A stretch of 64,000 nt of DNA from Clavibacter capsici (lineage in GTDB: Bacteria; Actinomycetota; Actinomycetes; Actinomycetales; Microbacteriaceae). A program made the position numbers and the translations under genes. The stretch covers positions 2,232,001-2,296,000 of the forward strand of contig NZ_CP012573.1 in NCBI RefSeq assembly GCF_001280205.1, in the 5' to 3' direction. This document shows, piece after piece, positions 17,760 through 28,900 of this stretch. Below the pieces are notes generated by a model. The model did no database searches. It saw nothing but the letters and a program-made list of their open reading frames with translations, and was not told the origin of the DNA. Position 1 is the first letter of the stretch; each line of letters begins with the position of its first letter.

Positions 17760-20700
17760 CTCCTGCGGGCGACGCCGTCCCGGGCGGCGTCGCTCCGGCC
17801 GCCGTGCGCGGCGGCCACGTGGCGCGCCGCACGTCGCCGGCCGGGGTGACGAGCCACGCGCGTCCGGGGACGGGCGCGAGCGGTGGCGGCACCTGGCGGA
17901 CGCGCAGAAGCGTGCGCACGTCCCGCGGCGCGCAGCCCTCGAGCACGACGCTGCCGGTGCGGCGGATGGCCGACAGGAGCGGGCCGCGCGGCAGCCAGCC
18001 GTCCGGATCCGCGACCACGACCGTGGGAGGCCTCGCGGGGCCCGGCTGCCAGCCCGGCGGCAGGTCGGCGGCCTCGACGGCGTCGACGCCGAGGGCGCGG
18101 AGGCGCGCGACGGCCGCGACGGGGGACGCCGTCACGAGGGCGTGAGCAGCGTCGGGGTCGAGGACCACGGGCGGCGCGGGATCCGACGCTCGGGCGGCGG
18201 ACCCGTCCGTCGCGGGCGCGTCCGCGGGCGGCTGCGCCACCTGGATCCGCTCGCCGCGCCACTCCCCCGCGCCGGGGGTGGCCCGGGCGTCGTGGAGGCG
18301 CGCGTCCCCGCCCGCGAGGACGTGCTCCTGCCGGGTCGGCAACGGGAGGATCACGGGCGGGCCCGCGGCCGCGGACACGACCTGCAGCGGCCCGGCCGGG
18401 CGACGGCCGGCCACCGCGAGCGCCACCCCGCGGGCGGGCCCTCCCGGGCGATGACGCCGACGAGCTCGAGGAGCGCCGCCTGGTGCTCGGCCTCCAGGCG
18501 CGAGACGGCGACGTCGAGGTCGTCGACCAGGACGAGGAGCGGGTCCCTCCCGGCCCCGGGGTCGCGGATGCGGGCCACCACGGCGGTCAGCGCGTCCCAG
18601 CAGCCCTCCGGATCGGCGGGGACCGTCCGCGCCTCGACGCCGGTCGCGGTCGCGGATGCCGCGAGGGTGCGCAGGCAGGTGCTCCGGCCGGATCCCGGAC
18701 CGCCGACCACGACCAGGTGCCCGTCCGTCGGGGGTCGCCAGACGGCCGTGGTGCGCCGCTGCTCCGCGGGCAGGTCGACGAGGGCGAAGGGCACCGCAGG
18801 GGGCCCGCCCGGGGATGCCCCGGGCGCGGACGCCGCCAGGTCGGCGAGCGGGACGACCGCGGGGAGCGGATCCAGCCACGGGCGCCGGACGGGCACCGAG
18901 GTGCACCGCGCGGCGGCGATGCGCGCGAGGTCGTCCGGGGTCGTGACCGCGACCTGGATGGGCCGGGCGGGAGCGCCGTGCGCGCCCACGAGGCACCGCC
19001 CGACCGGCGCGTCGGCGAGGCGCGCGGCCTCGACCGTGCCGAGGAGCGCTCGGCTGTCGGCCTCGTTGTTGACGCGGAGCGACAGCCGCAGGTCGCAGTT
19101 GGCGAGCACCGCGTCGCGCACGACGCCCGCCGGGCGCTGCGTGCAGAGGACCAGGTGCATGCCGAGCGAGCGGCCGCGGGCGGCGATGTCGGCGACGACC
19201 TCGTGCAGCCCGTCCTGGTCGGCGAGGAGGGCGGCGAGCTCGTCGACGACGATGACGAGGCGCGGCAGGATCCCGGTGGCGGCCGGATCGTCCACGTCGC
19301 GGGCGCCGGCCTCGCGCAGGGTCCGCTCCCGATGGCGGATCTCGGCGCGCAGGCTCTCGAGGGCCCGCCTGGCTCCCTGCCCGTCGAGGTCGGTGACCAG
19401 GCCGACCGCGTGCGGCAGGACGAGGAGCGGGTCGAACGCCGCTCCTCCCTTGAAGTCGACGAGGAGCACGGTGACCTCCTCGGGCGGGTGGGCCGCGGCG
19501 AGGGCCGCCATCCAGGTGACCAGCAGCTCGCTCTTGCCGCTGCCCGTCGTGCCCGCGACGACGGCGTGCGGGCCGTCGGCGACGAGGTCGACCGTGACGG
19601 GACCCGCGTGCCCGACGCCCACGACGGCCGCCAGGGTGCCCGGGCGGTCCGCCGCATCGACGGCGACGGGGAGGTCGGCGAACGGCACCCGCGCCGGGAG
19701 GGGCGGCCGGGCCGCCGCGAGCCCGCGGTGGCGGGCCAGCGCGGCCAGCTCGTCGGCGAGGCGCTCCACCTCCGTGAGGGACACGAGCTCGGGCCGCACC
19801 AGCCCGGTGCGGGTGAGCCGGGCGGACGCGTCGCCCGCGGGGACGGACGGCGCGTGCGGCGCGTCCCCCGCCGGGTCGGGCGGGAGCGGAGCGTCCGGCC
19901 CGGGGGCGCGGCCGGGGCGTGGGGCGCGGCGTCGGCCGCGAGGATCCGCGCGACGCCCGGACCGCGGACGTCGAGCACCGTGCGGCACGCGGCCGGGAGC
20001 GACTCGACCCGCGGCGCCGCGGCGAGCACCACCTCGCGCGCGCCGAGCCGGAGCCGCACGGCGGAGGCGCCCGGCTCCCCGGCGCGCCGGCGTCCGTGCG
20101 GAGGCCCTCCGCGGCGTGCGGAAGGCGCTCCAGCCAGTCCCACTCGGGGCCGGGCGGGCGGGACACGATGCGGAGGTCGTCCGGCGGGAGGGCGTGGACG
20201 AGCTGGACCACGGCGCCCCGCAGCACGGGCGCGACCAGGGCGGCGCCGCCGCGGAGCCCGAGCCCGCCCGTGGAGGCGACGAGGACGGGCGCGTCGGGGA
20301 CCCAGCGGACGAGGTCCGTCCAGAGCGCGGGCTCGCCCGCCGTCGGCCCGGCACCGGAGGGCGACCGCCGCGCCCGCCACGCGCGCGGGCGGACGCGGCG
20401 ACGGCCGGGCGCTGCCGCGACGGGCACGCGCGCCCGCGGATCCCCCCGCCAGACCAGCCCGCTCGGCACCTCGCCGATGCCGAGCGCGAGGACGGGCGCC
20501 GCCCCGCCACCGGCATCCGCCCGCCAGAGGAGCGCCGGGTTGGCGTGCCCGTCGAGGATCTCGCGGGCGGACGGCGCGCGGGACCGGAGCGCCGCGCCCG
20601 CGGCGGCGACGCGCGCCCGCACCTCGTCGTGCAGGCGCTCGGCCGCGGCCCGCGCCTCCCGCGCGGCGCGGCGGGCGGACCGGCGGCCGGAGATGCGCTG

Positions 20701-20889
20701 GTCGGCGACGCCCGCGACGGCGACCACGGGCCCCAGGGCCGCGAACAGCAGCGCGTACGGCGACCGCGTGACCGCCCAGACGGCGACGCTCACCACCAGC
20801 GGCGCCGCGACGCCGAGCACGGGGAACGGCGGCGGCGGGGCGGGCAGGGGCGACGGGGGCGGGCGATGTCCACGGGGCGACGACACCAC
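17749..20889 (-). pseudogene. EssC/EccC-like FtsK/SpoIIIE ATPase broken by three frameshifts
   Basis: Repairing three single-base losses would give about 1047 aa. From GTG 20889 the first segment has two membrane helices (LGVAAPLVVSVAVWAV and LLFAALGPVVAVAG). The first shift lies at a C4 run, 20077-20080. A short middle segment follows, and the second shift is at CCCGGGGG, 19899-19906. The third segment holds a complete FtsK ATPase (Walker A GTTGSGKSELL, Walker B VIVVDELAALL, CTQRPAGVV) and a second weaker one (GGPGSGRSTCLR, LLVLVDDLDV). The third shift is at a C4 run, 18426-18429, after which the last 225 or so residues run to 17749. Two ATPase units behind two helices resemble type VII secretion ATPases rather than chromosomal FtsK, and no DNA-reading gamma domain is seen. 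All shifts are single-base deletions at runs of 4-5 identical bases, so sequencing error cannot be excluded. Confidence 0.85.
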
Positions 20890-20963
20890 GTCGCGCGCGC
20901 GGGACCGCGCGGGCGGACCGGATCCGGGGACGGCGGGCGGACGCGCCTCCTGGGGAGGGGACG

Positions 20964-23417
20964 TCAGCGACGCCGTCGGCGTCGAGCGGCGCGGGCGCCC
21001 GGGATGCCCCGACCGCCCCGCAGCGACGCGAGCGACACGAGCGCGCGCAGCCGCTGCCGCCGCGTCCGCCCGGCGTCCATGCGCGCGGCGAGCTCGTCGA
21101 CGCGGCGCCAGGCCGCGTCGGCGAGCGGATCCGGCACGTCGCCCGGCGCGAACGCCGACTCGTCCGCCACGTCCGCGAGCCCGCGCGCGCCGCCGACGCC
21201 CGCGAGCCGCGCGACCTCGCGGCGGGTGGCGGCGACGGGCGGCACGAGGCCGCGGTCCGTCGCGCCGTCGCGGAACTCGTCCCACGCCCCGCCGACGCGG
21301 GCGCGCGCGTCCGGGGCACGGCGCCGGCGGCGTCGCCGACGGACCTTCGCGCCCACCACCGCGAGGAACGGCGAGGCCGCGAGTCCGAGCGCGAGGAGCG
21401 ACCACCCCGCCACGCGCACGGCGGCGAGCACGGCCTGGAGCGCGGGATCCGCCTCCGGCCGGTCGTCCCGGCTCGCGTCGGGCGGCGTGCGGTCCTCGGG
21501 CTCGGCCTGCTCCTCGACGGGCGGCGGCAGCACGGTCTGCGGGCGGGCGACCTCGGTGGGCTCGTCGGGCAGGGCGTCGGGGACGTCGCGGACGGGCGGG
21601 TTCGGATCCACCGCGACCCAGCCGGAGGATGCCGTGTCCACCTCGATCCACGCGGTGACGTCGGATCCGCGGACCGCGACGGGCGCGCCGGCGGCCTCGC
21701 GCACGGCCGCCTCGCCGGGCGCGAAGCCCATGACGACGCGCACCGGGAAGCCGATGTCGTCGGCCAGGAGGGCGGCCGCGACCGCGTACTGCTCGGCGTC
21801 GCCCAGCATCGGCCGGGTGGTGAGGAGGTCGGCGATGCGCTCGGCGGAGTGCCCGGAGCGGCTGAACGGCGCGTCGCCCACGCCGTGGCTGACGTAGCCG
21901 TCGGCGCGGAGGGCGGAGATCGCGGCGACGAGCCGGGCCCCGGGCGCGGCGGACGTGCCGACGCCGGCGTCCGTGCCGCCCGCGGTCGCGCCGTCCGGGG
22001 CGGCGGTGGACGCCTCGACGCGGGCCTCGACCGCGTCCGGCACGCCGGTGGGCCGCGGGGCGACCGCGTCGCCCGGGCGCTCGTCCGCCAGGGACTCCAG
22101 CGGCGGCGTCGAGGCGACGACGGCCTCGAGCTCGTAGGCGTCGCCCGCGGCCAGGCCGCCGATCACGGCGCCCGTGGCCGTGGCGTCGTCGTAGTAGAAG
22201 GAGTCGGCGAGGCGCCCGTCGTCGCCCGCGAAGCCGATGCGCTCGAGGCGGCCCGCGCCCGGCAGCCACACGCCGCGGTACGCGTCGATGACGACGTCGA
22301 GGGTGACGCGGTCGCCCGGGACGCCCGTCTGGTCGAGGCGGTAGGGCACGCGCGCGAACGTCCCCGACGCCTGGCCGGTGCGCGACGCGGCGACGCTGCC
22401 GCGCGCGCCGCCCGTGCCGTAGACGACGCCGTCGTAGGTGTCGAGCGCGGCGAGCCGCACGCGGCCGCCCGCGGGGAGGCCGGCGACGGTGAGCAGCGTC
22501 TCGTCCGCGGTCGGCGCCTTCCAGTAGGTGCGGAAGGACGACAGCGGGCTGACCTGCTCGCGCGGGTCGAACGGCTGCTCGACCGCGGAGCGGAGGCCCG
22601 TGCGCGACGCCTCGGGCGGGGCCGCGGCCGTCGCGGCGACGCCGGCCACCAGGGCGACGGCGAGGACGACGACCGCGGAGATCCCCGCGCGCGTGCCCGA
22701 GCGGCGCCGGTCGGCGGCGGACTCCACGGGGATCCCGGACTGCCGGCCGAGGCGGCGGACGGCGCGGTGCCGGCGGCGCCAGCGGCAGCGGGCGATCCAG
22801 AGGAGGGCCGTCGCGAGCCACGCGAGCGCGAGCGGCAGGAGGAGGCCCGAGGCGTCGGGCGCGTCGGGGCCCTGGCTGCGGTCGGGGCCGAGGGCGGCGC
22901 CGAGGACGAGGATCACGAGGGACGGGATCACCGCGAGCTCGGGCCGCCGGCTGCGGAGCGCCACGGTGACGCCGATCGTGGACCCCAGCAGCACGAGCAC
23001 GAACGCGGGCACGAGCAGCGCCTGGTAGTCGCCGACCGGGAGCGCGATGGTCAGCAGCCGCACGATGCCGAGGGACGCGCCCTCGACGAGCTCGCCGAGG
23101 CCGTCGAGCGTGGGCCGCCAGCCGTCCACCGCCCGCGACGGCACCGCGAGCGGCACGCCGAGCGCGAGGAACGCGACGACCACGGCGCCCGCGACGACGG
23201 CGCTCCCCCACCGCAGGCGCGCGCCCGCGACGGCCACGAGCGTGCCGACCGCGAGGGTGGCCCCCGCCATCCGGAGGAAGGACGCGTCGCGGTGCACGGG
23301 CCAGAAGGCGGCGGCGGCGAGGGCCGTGAGGAGGGCGATCGCGAGGACCGGGACGAGGGTGCGGCCGGGGTCGCGGGCCCCGGCGGGCACGCGGGGACGG
23401 CCGCGCGCCGCGCTCAC
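20964..23417 (-). CDS. TgpA-like transglutaminase-fold membrane protein, catalytic residues lost
   Basis: The 817-aa protein has about six N-terminal membrane helices (residues about 18-210), an outside region, a transglutaminase-like core near 510-610, one more helix (about 660-685) and a basic cytoplasmic tail. The active Cys of the family lies in G-D-C-E-Q/H; here the segment is LGDAEQYA with Ala541. The catalytic His of the HAWVEV motif is Thr588 (DVTAWIEV), while the Asp (about 604, WVAVDP) remains. It is therefore probably a non-catalytic scaffold. The GTG start overlaps the DUF58 stop as GTGA (23414-23417). A 74-bp gap leads to the FtsK-like pseudogene. MoxR, DUF58 and transglutaminase-like genes commonly travel together. 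Confidence 0.9.
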   Translation of the reverse strand: MSAARGRPRVPAGARDPGRTLVPVLAIALLTALAAAAFWPVHRDASFLRMAGATLAVGTLVAVAGARLRWGSAVVAGAVVVAFLALGVPLAVPSRAVDGWRPTLDGLGELVEGASLGIVRLLTIALPVGDYQALLVPAFVLVLLGSTIGVTVALRSRRPELAVIPSLVILVLGAALGPDRSQGPDAPDASGLLLPLALAWLATALLWIARCRWRRRHRAVRRLGRQSGIPVESAADRRRSGTRAGISAVVVLAVALVAGVAATAAAPPEASRTGLRSAVEQPFDPREQVSPLSSFRTYWKAPTADETLLTVAGLPAGGRVRLAALDTYDGVVYGTGGARGSVAASRTGQASGTFARVPYRLDQTGVPGDRVTLDVVIDAYRGVWLPGAGRLERIGFAGDDGRLADSFYYDDATATGAVIGGLAAGDAYELEAVVASTPPLESLADERPGDAVAPRPTGVPDAVEARVEASTAAPDGATAGGTDAGVGTSAAPGARLVAAISALRADGYVSHGVGDAPFSRSGHSAERIADLLTTRPMLGDAEQYAVAAALLADDIGFPVRVVMGFAPGEAAVREAAGAPVAVRGSDVTAWIEVDTASSGWVAVDPNPPVRDVPDALPDEPTEVARPQTVLPPPVEEQAEPEDRTPPDASRDDRPEADPALQAVLAAVRVAGWSLLALGLAASPFLAVVGAKVRRRRRRRRAPDARARVGGAWDEFRDGATDRGLVPPVAATRREVARLAGVGGARGLADVADESAFAPGDVPDPLADAAWRRVDELAARMDAGRTRRQRLRALVSLASLRGGRGIPGARAARRRRRR

Positions 23418-24916
23418 GAGGCGCTCCGACGGAGCGCCTGGCGCAGGTCGTCGAGGTAGCCGATCCGGAGGACGCTGAGGTCGCCGAGGCGGCGGAGGCC
23501 GGGCTCCGCCTCGGGGTCGCAGACGACCGCGACCACCTGCACGCCGGGCGGGAAGCCGACCGCGGCCGAGCGGATCGCGGCGGGCGCGGCACCCGTGCCG
23601 CAGACGAGGAAGACGACGGAGACGCCCGCGACCTCGTCGGCCGCGGCGCGCGCGAGCTCCCCGAGCGGGGCCGCGCGGTCGTCCGCGCCGATCTCGGCGA
23701 GGTCGTCGAGGAGGCGGTCGCGCGACACGGTCGCGAGGCGGCGCAGGCGCGCGGAGCGGGAGGCGGCGGGGCCGGGCCGCCGGGCGGTGCGCGCGAGGCC
23801 GGGGAGCGTGGGGACGGTGGGCAGGCGACGGGGGCGCGCGCGGCCCCCGCGGTCGGCGCTCGCGACGACCGCGACGGTGCGCGCGTCGACGATGGCGCGC
23901 GCCCCCAGGGATCCGACGACGCTCACGGCGAGCTCGAACTCGGCGTCGGCGGTGGATCCGGGGAGCGCGCCCGCCGCGCGCCCGGCCGCGACCGTGGTGC
24001 CGCCCGCGGGGATCCCCGGCTCGCCGCCCGCCTGCGGCCCGCCGCCGGCGTCCTCCGCGTCCGCCGCCCCGTAGTCCGCCGCGTGCAGCGACAGCGCGAC
24101 CATGATGTGGCTCCGCCGGGTCTCCTCGAACCGGCGCACCATGTGCACGCCGGTCTTCGCGGTGGACCGCCAGTGGATGTGCCGCACGGCGTCGCCCGGC
24201 ACGTACTCGCGGAGCGACTGGAACGACACGTCGCTGTCGGTCAGGTCGCGCGTGGCCCGGCCCTCGAGGTCGCGGACGAAGCCCGTGCTGGTGCTCGGCA
24301 TCGCGAGCGTGCGCGGGTGCACGAGCAGCCGGGTCGCGGCGGCCTCGGCGGACTCGCGGCGCACCAGCCCGATCGGGTCGCCGCGCACGATGCGGGCCGG
24401 CCCCAGGGCGATCACGCCGCGGCGCGAGGTGGGCACGACGAACACGTCCTCGTGGGTGTGGCCGTGCGCGAGCGAGGGCACGTGGATCTCGGCGAGCCCG
24501 GATCCCACGGGCACCTCGACCGTGAGGCCCACGGCCCGGCGCCGCAGCGGGTTCCGCACGGCGACCGTCGCGGGCGCGCGCTCCCCCGCCACGACGCGGT
24601 CGCGCGGGAGGCGGAGCGACACCTCGACGCCCGAGGACCCGACGAGGTGCAGGAGCGCGACGACCCACAGCGCCGCGGAGGTCCAGGCGACGGCGACGAG
24701 CTCTCGCCAGCCGAGCGCGTACCCGGCCGCGCCCGCGACGACCGCCGCGATGGCGACCACCCGGCCGAGGGGCGTGACCACCCCGAGGAGGCGGACGAGC
24801 GCGTTCCGGGGCGGGTCGGTCGCCGGCGGGGCGGCGACGCCCTCGGCGGCGGGCGATGCGGCGACGACGGGATCCGCGCCGGGACCGGGCCGGGCGCCCG
24901 TCCCGACCGCGCTCAT
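23414..24916 (-). CDS. DUF58 domain membrane protein
   Basis: The 500-aa protein has a Pro/Ala-rich N-terminus, two membrane helices (VVAIAAVVAGAAGYALG and LVAVAWTSAALWVVALL, about 52-95) and the DUF58 signature SLREYVPGDAVRHIHW, then RSTAKTG, at about 235-257. DUF58 proteins have a vWA-like fold and usually follow MoxR ATPases, which are thought to remodel them or their metal-dependent partners. A Gly/Ala/Pro-rich stretch (about 280-320) separates the core from the C-terminal half. Its ATG overlaps the MoxR stop and its stop overlaps the transglutaminase start, both by 4 bp. The biochemical role is unknown. Confidence 0.92.
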   Translation of the reverse strand: MSAVGTGARPGPGADPVVAASPAAEGVAAPPATDPPRNALVRLLGVVTPLGRVVAIAAVVAGAAGYALGWRELVAVAWTSAALWVVALLHLVGSSGVEVSLRLPRDRVVAGERAPATVAVRNPLRRRAVGLTVEVPVGSGLAEIHVPSLAHGHTHEDVFVVPTSRRGVIALGPARIVRGDPIGLVRRESAEAAATRLLVHPRTLAMPSTSTGFVRDLEGRATRDLTDSDVSFQSLREYVPGDAVRHIHWRSTAKTGVHMVRRFEETRRSHIMVALSLHAADYGAADAEDAGGGPQAGGEPGIPAGGTTVAAGRAAGALPGSTADAEFELAVSVVGSLGARAIVDARTVAVVASADRGGRARPRRLPTVPTLPGLARTARRPGPAASRSARLRRLATVSRDRLLDDLAEIGADDRAAPLGELARAAADEVAGVSVVFLVCGTGAAPAAIRSAAVGFPPGVQVVAVVCDPEAEPGLRRLGDLSVLRIGYLDDLRQALRRSAS

Positions 24917-25977
24917 CCGGCCGCGCCGTCGCCCGGGAACGGCGCCCCGGCGTGCCGGTCGCGAGGCGGCGCGGTCTCGATGAGGATCTGCGACAGCACG
25001 CTCGTGGGGGTCACGCCGTCGAACTCGGCCTCGGGATCCAGCAGCAGGCGGTGCGCGAGCACGGGCTCGGCGAGCGCCTTCACGTCGTCGGGCACCACGT
25101 AGTGCCGGCCGTCGGCGGCGGCCCAGGTGCGGGCGGCGCGCACGAGCGCGAGGGCGCCGCGCACGCTCGCGCCCAGCCGCACCTCGGGCGCGACGCGCGT
25201 CGCGTCGACGAGGCGCACCACGTAGTCGGCGATCGCGGGATCCACGTGCACCGTGCCCGCGCGCTCCTGCAGCGCCCGCACGGACGCGGCCGACGCGACG
25301 GGCGCGAGCGTCACGTCGTGCGCGCTCACGGACGCGCCCTGCAGGATCCGCAGCATCGACTCGTGGTCGGGGTACCCGATGGAGGTGCGCAGCAGGAACC
25401 GGTCGAGCTGCGCCTCGGGCAGCGCGTAGGTGCCCGCCTGCTCGATCGGGTTCTGGGTCGCGATGACCATGAACGGGTCGCCCACGTCGTGGGGCTCGCC
25501 GTCGACCGTGACGCGGCCCTCCTCCATCACCTCGAGGAGGGCCGACTGGGTCTTCGGGCTCGCGCGGTTGATCTCGTCGGCCAGCACGATGCTCGCGAAC
25601 ACCGGCCCGCGGTGGAACTCGAACTCGCCCGTCCGCTGGTCGTAGACGCTGACGCCCGTGATGTCGCCGGGCAGCACGTCGGGCGTGAACTGCACGCGGC
25701 TGTGCGTGCCGTCGACGGTCTGCGCCATGGCGCGCGCGAGCGAGGTCTTGCCGGTGCCGGGCACGTCCTCGAGCAGCAGGTGCCCGCCCGTGACCATGGC
25801 CGCGAACGCGAGGCGCACCACGTGGGACTTGCCGAGCAGCACCTGCTCCACGTTGCGCACGAGCCGGGCGAACTCGTCCTGGAAGGCGCGGGCCTCGTCG
25901 GCGGTCATCGTCATGGGGGCGTGCCTCTCGGGTGCGGCCGCATCCTCCGGCGGGAGGGCCGCGGGGTCGGCCGTCAT
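24913..25977 (-). CDS. MoxR-family AAA+ ATPase
   Basis: The 354-aa cytoplasmic ATPase has Walker A VPGTGKTSLARA (about 70-81), Walker B IVLADEINRA, sensor 1 ATQNPIEQAGTYALPEAQ and the MoxR C-terminal lid. MoxR proteins act as chaperones that activate or insert cofactors into vWA-domain partners; the DUF58 protein encoded next is the natural candidate. The ATG at 25977 was chosen because it overlaps the stop of the Ig-like gene (ATGA); a second ATG about 20 codons in (MTMTADEARAF) is the start of the conserved part and is an alternative. The frame stays open to 26097, but that lies inside the upstream gene. Confidence 0.95.
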   Translation of the reverse strand: MTADPAALPPEDAAAPERHAPMTMTADEARAFQDEFARLVRNVEQVLLGKSHVVRLAFAAMVTGGHLLLEDVPGTGKTSLARAMAQTVDGTHSRVQFTPDVLPGDITGVSVYDQRTGEFEFHRGPVFASIVLADEINRASPKTQSALLEVMEEGRVTVDGEPHDVGDPFMVIATQNPIEQAGTYALPEAQLDRFLLRTSIGYPDHESMLRILQGASVSAHDVTLAPVASAASVRALQERAGTVHVDPAIADYVVRLVDATRVAPEVRLGASVRGALALVRAARTWAAADGRHYVVPDDVKALAEPVLAHRLLLDPEAEFDGVTPTSVLSQILIETAPPRDRHAGAPFPGDGAAG

Positions 25978-28900
25978 CCGCGGTGGGCGTACGTGTACAG
26001 GGTGCCCGAGTTCGCGGTGACGCGCACCTCGAGGATCCGCTCGACGCCCGCCGGGATCGCGCAGGATCCGGCGGCGCCCGAGGACGCGTCGGTCCACGCG
26101 CCCTGGCCGCCGCAGCGCCGCTCGGTGCGGGCGTAGCCGCTGCCGGCGGGCGGCGTGGAGGTCCAGGAGACGGTCGCGCCGCCCGACGCGTCGGTCGCGA
26201 ACCGCACGTCGCCGGCGCGCGCGTCCACGGCGGTGCCGGCGGTCACGGGATCCGACCAGCCGCTCGAGCGCGGGCGCCCGTCGCCCGAGTCCTCGACGAC
26301 GCGCACCTGGATCGACGCCGCGGCGCCCGGGCGCGGCAGCGTGAGCGCCTGGCCGACGCCGACCGGCACGCCGTCGCCCTGGCCGTCGACGCGGTACAGC
26401 AGCGTCGCCGACGCGGAGGCGCTGCCCGGCCGGTAGCGCGCGTCGGCGAGCCGCGCCCGGAAGACGCCGTCGTCGGACGGGCGGTCGCCGCGCGGCGGGT
26501 CGACCGTGACGACGGGCGTGGAGGGCGCGGTGCGCGGCGTGAGCTCACCCGCGCCGACGACCGTGCACCCCTGGCTGTTGGCGGCGAGCACGGTGAACGC
26601 GACGGGCTGGTCGCTCGCGAGGCCCGTGAACACGTGGCTGGTCGCACCGCCCACGTCGACCGCGGGCCCGTGGTCGGCCGACCACGGCGTCACGCCCTCG
26701 GTGGCGACCGAGCAGCCGGGCGCGGACCCGGGGGCGTGCGCGGCGACGAGGTAGCGGATCCCGTCGACGCCCGGGCCGGAGAACGCCGGCCACGACACGG
26801 TGACGCGCGTCTCGTCCGCCGGGTCGGCGACCGCGGAGGGCGCGCCGGTCGCGGTCGGGGCGCCGCGGGGCGTGCCGACGACGGACGCCGCGAGCCACGC
26901 GGTCGCGTCCTGCACCTGGGCGCCGTTGCGCGCGGCCACGCTCACGGCGACGGGCACCTCGGCGACGAGCGACGGATCCCGCACCTCGACGCTCGTGGCG
27001 TCGGCGGCGACCTGCCGGGTGATGCCGCCGACCGTCACGACGTACTGGGTGACGGGACTCGACGACGACGGCACGGCGGACGGCTGCCACGAGACGCGGA
27101 GGCCGTCCGCGAGCGGCTGGGTGGCGAGGCCGGCGGGCGCCGCGGGGAGCACGTCGGACCAGAGGCCGGAGATCGCGACGGGGTCCGACTCCCCCACGCC
27201 GTTGACGGCCCGCACCTCCACCTGCACGGCGTCCGTCGGCCCGTTGCCCGGGGTGGGCACGGTGCAGGTCGTCGACGGGCAGGTCACGGTGGCGGTCGCC
27301 GTGCCGCCGCGGAGCACGCGCACCCGATAGCCGGTGACCGCGGACCCGTTGGCGACGCCCGGCTCGAACGCGACCGTCAGCGAGCGGTCGGCGAAGCCGG
27401 TGGCGCGCAGGGCCGTGACGGGCCCCGGGCGGTCCTGCACGTGGATCACGACGGTGCCGAACGCGGCCCGGCCCGCGTCGCCCGTGGCGTCGCGCACCTC
27501 GTACTGCACGCGCACGTCGCCGGGCTCCGCGTCGGCGGACGCGCTGACCGCGAGCGTGGCGCGGTCGGCGGACGGGGTCACGGTCACGCCCGCGGGGAGG
27601 CTCGCGCCGTCCGCGCCGCGGATGGAGGCGACCGTGAGCGGCGTGCCCGGGAACGGGTTGCCGGCCTGGTCGTTCGCGAGCACGTCGATGCTCGTGGTGG
27701 ATCCGCGGGTGACGCTGCCCTCGTCCGTCGCGGGCTGCGCGAGCGGGCGGGTCGACGGCACGACCCGGAGGTCCACTCGGCCCGCGCGGCCCGTCTGCGT
27801 CGCGTCGCGGACGCGGACGGGGAACGAGGCCGCGGTGCCCGTCGGCACGCCCTCGTCCGCGGAGATCCGCAGCGTGCCGCCGTCGACCGTCGCGCGGAAC
27901 CCGGCGGCGACGGCCCCGTCCACCGCGAACGCGAGCTGGCCGCGGTCGTCGGCGTACGGGTAGGTGGTGAGGCGGCCGAGGTCGATGTCCTTGGACTGCC
28001 CGGGCTCGAGGTCGATGACGGCGCCCGTGAACACGGGCGGCTGGTTCTCGGTGGGCGTGACGGTGACGGGCAGCACGAGCGCGGCCGTGCGCCCGCCGTC
28101 GCCGTCCGCGTCCGTCACCGTGAAGGAGATCGCCGCGGGCCCGAAGTACCCGGGCTCGCTGCGGTACGCGATGGCGTCCTCGTCCACGAGCTCGACCGGG
28201 CCGTCGGCGTGCGTCGCGGAGAGCGCGTTGGGGTCGGCGATCCGCACCGAGCGCCCGCCGGCCGCGACCACGTGGTCGTCGAGGTCGAGCACGAGCCGCT
28301 CCCCGCTCGCGACGGTGGGCCGCGGCTGGCCGACGCGCAGCTGCGGCAGCGTGTCCTCGAAGCCGGGCACCCAGATGAACGCGGTCGCGGAGATGGCGGG
28401 ATCGTCGGGCTGCGCCACGGTGAAGGGGACGATGCGGCGCGCGTCGCCGACCTCCACGCGGATCCGCCCGTCGGGGGTCACGCGCGCCACGTCCTCGTAG
28501 CCCGCGCCCACGCTCACCACGAGCGCGGAGACGTCGCCCTCCGCGGAGAAGACGTTGCGCATCACGTCGACGTCGACGCTCGTGCGGTCGAGCACGTCCG
28601 AGAGCTGGAGCACGGTGTCGCGCGCGACGGGCCGGGTGGGCGGCGCGGCCGGATCCACGATGACCGTGAGGAACGCCTCGTCGGTGCCGCCGCGCTGGTT
28701 CCGCACGCCGTAGACGAAGCCGTAGCGGCCGGCCTGGTCGGGCGCGACGACGCGCACGGTGTCGCCGTCGAGCCCCGCGACGACGCCGGCGGCCTGCGGC
28801 TGCACGGAGACGAGCTCGAGGGCGCCGCCGTCCGGGTCCGTGTCGTTGGCGAGCACCTGCACGCGCAGCACCCGGCCGGGCCGCACGGTCACGGTGTCCG

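Noticed and set aside
17749-20889. Calling the FtsK-like gene part of a full type VII (ESX) secretion locus
   Set aside because: No WXG100, EccB, EccD, EccE or mycosin-like gene is in the window; only the ATPase architecture is similar.
17749-20889. Chromosomal DNA translocase FtsK
   Set aside because: Two ATPase units behind two helices, no four-helix FtsK membrane domain and no gamma domain.
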